From Planctomycetaceae bacterium UBA6894 (GTDB taxonomy: Bacteria; Planctomycetota; Planctomycetia; Gemmatales; Gemmataceae), in the NCBI GenBank assembly GCA_002451275.1, contig DKBS01000191.1, positions 1 through 7,212 on the forward strand: a stretch of 7,212 nt of DNA. Reading direction: 5' to 3'. Each line of letters begins with the position of its first letter. Position 1 is the stretch's first letter. The translations under genes were made by a program, and so were the position numbers. Of the stretch, positions 6,501 to 7,212 are shown in pieces. Below the pieces are notes generated by a model, which was given only the letters and a program-made list of their open reading frames with translations, ran no database searches and had not been told where the DNA came from.

Positions 6501-6573
6501 TGACCCTGACGGGATTCGAACCCGTGTCGCAGCCTTGAAAGGGCTGTGTCCTAGGCCACTAGACGACAGGGCC
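6501..6573 (-). tRNA. tRNA-Glu (anticodon UUC)
   Basis: The minus strand folds into a complete 73-nt cloverleaf. The acceptor stem pairs GGCCCTG with CAGGGTC, including one G-U pair at position 2-71. The anticodon stem CAGCC/GGCTG closes the loop CTTTCAA, giving anticodon TTC (plus-strand 6537-6539) for glutamate GAA/GAG. The T arm reads CGGG-TTCGAAT-CCCG. The 3' CCA is not encoded (the discriminator A is followed by GTTTTCC), so it must be added by nucleotidyltransferase. The tRNA supplies Glu-tRNA for translation and for tetrapyrrole synthesis where the C5 route is used. Confidence 0.97.
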
Positions 6574-6592
6574 GCCTGGAGCAGATAGATCA

Positions 6593-6622
6593 AAAATAGA
6601 GGCCAACGGGGCAGTTCGTCAA
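6593..6622 (-). promoter_or_regulatory. Sigma70-type promoter of tRNA-Glu
   Basis: On the minus strand, TTGACG (6622-6617) and TATTTT (6598-6593) are separated by 18 bp. They match the -35 box at 5 of 6 and the -10 box at 4 of 6 positions. The first base of the mature tRNA (6573) is 20 nt beyond the -10 box, leaving a short leader of roughly a dozen bases, as is normal for a tRNA gene. This implies the tRNA is transcribed independently of the response regulator gene upstream. Confidence 0.65.
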
Positions 6623-6690
6623 GTTGTGCCGGGGATTTGGCGGAAAAAGGTCCTGGCATGAGTCGAAAAACCGGTCACTTCGTTTTTTCC

Positions 6691-6723
6691 GGGACAGAGT
6701 CCCTGCCTAGCGACTAGCAGTCG
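6691..6723. repeat. Two short hairpins behind the response regulator gene
   Basis: GGGAC/GTCCC (6691-6695 and 6699-6703) and CGACT/AGTCG (6711-6715 and 6719-6723) are perfect 5-bp stems with 3-nt loops, 25-57 bp downstream of the response regulator stop. Reading leftward they are followed by an A run and then, about 20 nt later, CCGG and five T (6674-6666). They may help end or stabilise the mRNA, but this is not a clean intrinsic terminator. Confidence 0.4.
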
Positions 6724-6747
6724 ATGGCGGCGGCGGGTTCACGCCAA

Positions 6748-7212
6748 TCATTCCCGGAAACGGTAACCGACACCACGGACGGTTTCCACCAGCGAGTCGT
6801 CCTCGAGTTTGCGGCGCAGTGTCTTGATGTGGACATCGATGGTGCGTTCCAGAACCACGGCACCGTCGCCGATGGAGGCTTCCATCAGGTGGCGGCGGGT
6901 GAACGCCCTGCCGGGCTGTGCCGTCAGGCATTGCAACAGCCGGAATTCAGTCGGGGTGAGGTCGAGTTCGCGTCCATTCATAAAAGCTTTGTGCCGAACC
7001 TGGTCGATGCGGATGGGGCCGGCATGGAGCGGACGCTCGGTCATGGCGACGGGTTCGCCCTCGGCCTTGCGACGCTTGAGTGCCTTGATGCGCTCGAGTA
7101 AAACCTTCACGCTAAACGGCTTGGTGACGTAGTCATCCGCCCCCGCTTCGAGCCCCATCACCACGTCGATGGGGTCCGACCGCGCGGACATGAGGATCAC
7201 CGGAATCTGCGA
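6748..7212 (-). CDS. OmpR/PhoB-family response regulator, N-terminus outside the window
   Basis: The visible 154 residues are the C-terminal two thirds of a two-component DNA-binding regulator; about 75 residues, including the phosphorylated Asp, lie beyond the right edge. The receiver remnant shows PVILMSAR (4-11), where Ser occupies the Thr/Ser switch position, then GADDYVTKPF (24-33) with the conserved lysine K31. A linker (about 40-60) leads to the winged-helix domain (about 62-154), with LTPTEFRLLQCL, the recognition helix ERTIDVHIKTLRRKL and the wing ETVRGVGYRF at the C-terminus. It should be activated by a partner histidine kinase and bind promoter DNA. The partner is not in the window and may lie elsewhere. 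A GTG at 7200 is not the start, since the conserved frame continues to base 7212. The family is certain; which system it belongs to (PhoB, OmpR or other) cannot be told. Confidence 0.95.
   Translation of the reverse strand, partial: SQIPVILMSARSDPIDVVMGLEAGADDYVTKPFSVKVLLERIKALKRRKAEGEPVAMTERPLHAGPIRIDQVRHKAFMNGRELDLTPTEFRLLQCLTAQPGRAFTRRHLMEASIGDGAVVLERTIDVHIKTLRRKLEDDSLVETVRGVGYRFRE

Noticed and set aside
6151..6573. Integration site or genomic island scar at the tRNA-Glu 3' end
   Set aside because: No copy of the tRNA 3' end, integrase or other mobile-element gene is visible in the window; the spacer is AT-rich but holds no sign of transfer.

Overview
The window looks like chromosomal DNA from a planctomycete, most likely of the Gemmata/Zavarzinella type. 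The hints are a Tat-exported sugar isomerase/epimerase-like protein, a secreted leucine-rich-repeat protein of a style common in that phylum, and a large kinase-fold/TPR protein, all with GC-rich coding sequence. This placement is inference from gene style; no marker gene is present to prove it.

Layout. The left 452 bases hold no gene I can name, only a few small repeats and hairpins. Three genes then read rightward: a Tat-signal TIM-barrel isomerase/epimerase-like protein (453-1373), a secreted LRR protein with a lysine-rich tail (1459-2193) that ends in a textbook intrinsic terminator (2223-2255), and trpE, anthranilate synthase component I (2411-3922). From there everything reads leftward: a 684-residue pseudokinase-TPR protein (4096-6150) converging on trpE, an AT-rich spacer, tRNA-Glu(UUC) (6501-6573) with a good sigma70-type promoter, and the C-terminal two thirds of an OmpR/PhoB-family response regulator that runs off the right edge (6748-7212).

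How the parts relate. The isomerase and LRR genes are 85 bp apart and share a single downstream terminator, so they may be one transcript of two exported proteins. trpE stands alone: no trpG or other trp gene lies in the window, and the next gene is convergent. The pseudokinase, tRNA and response regulator share a strand but are separated by non-coding gaps and are probably independent units.

The most noteworthy item is the kinase-fold protein. The C-lobe scaffold (PPE, DxYxxG, final Arg) is recognisable, but the VAIK lysine, HRD aspartate and DFG aspartate positions have all been replaced. It should therefore be a non-catalytic scaffold or sensor joined to about eight to nine TPRs. I see no mobile element, CRISPR array or defence system, and no clear evidence of a wholly new system.
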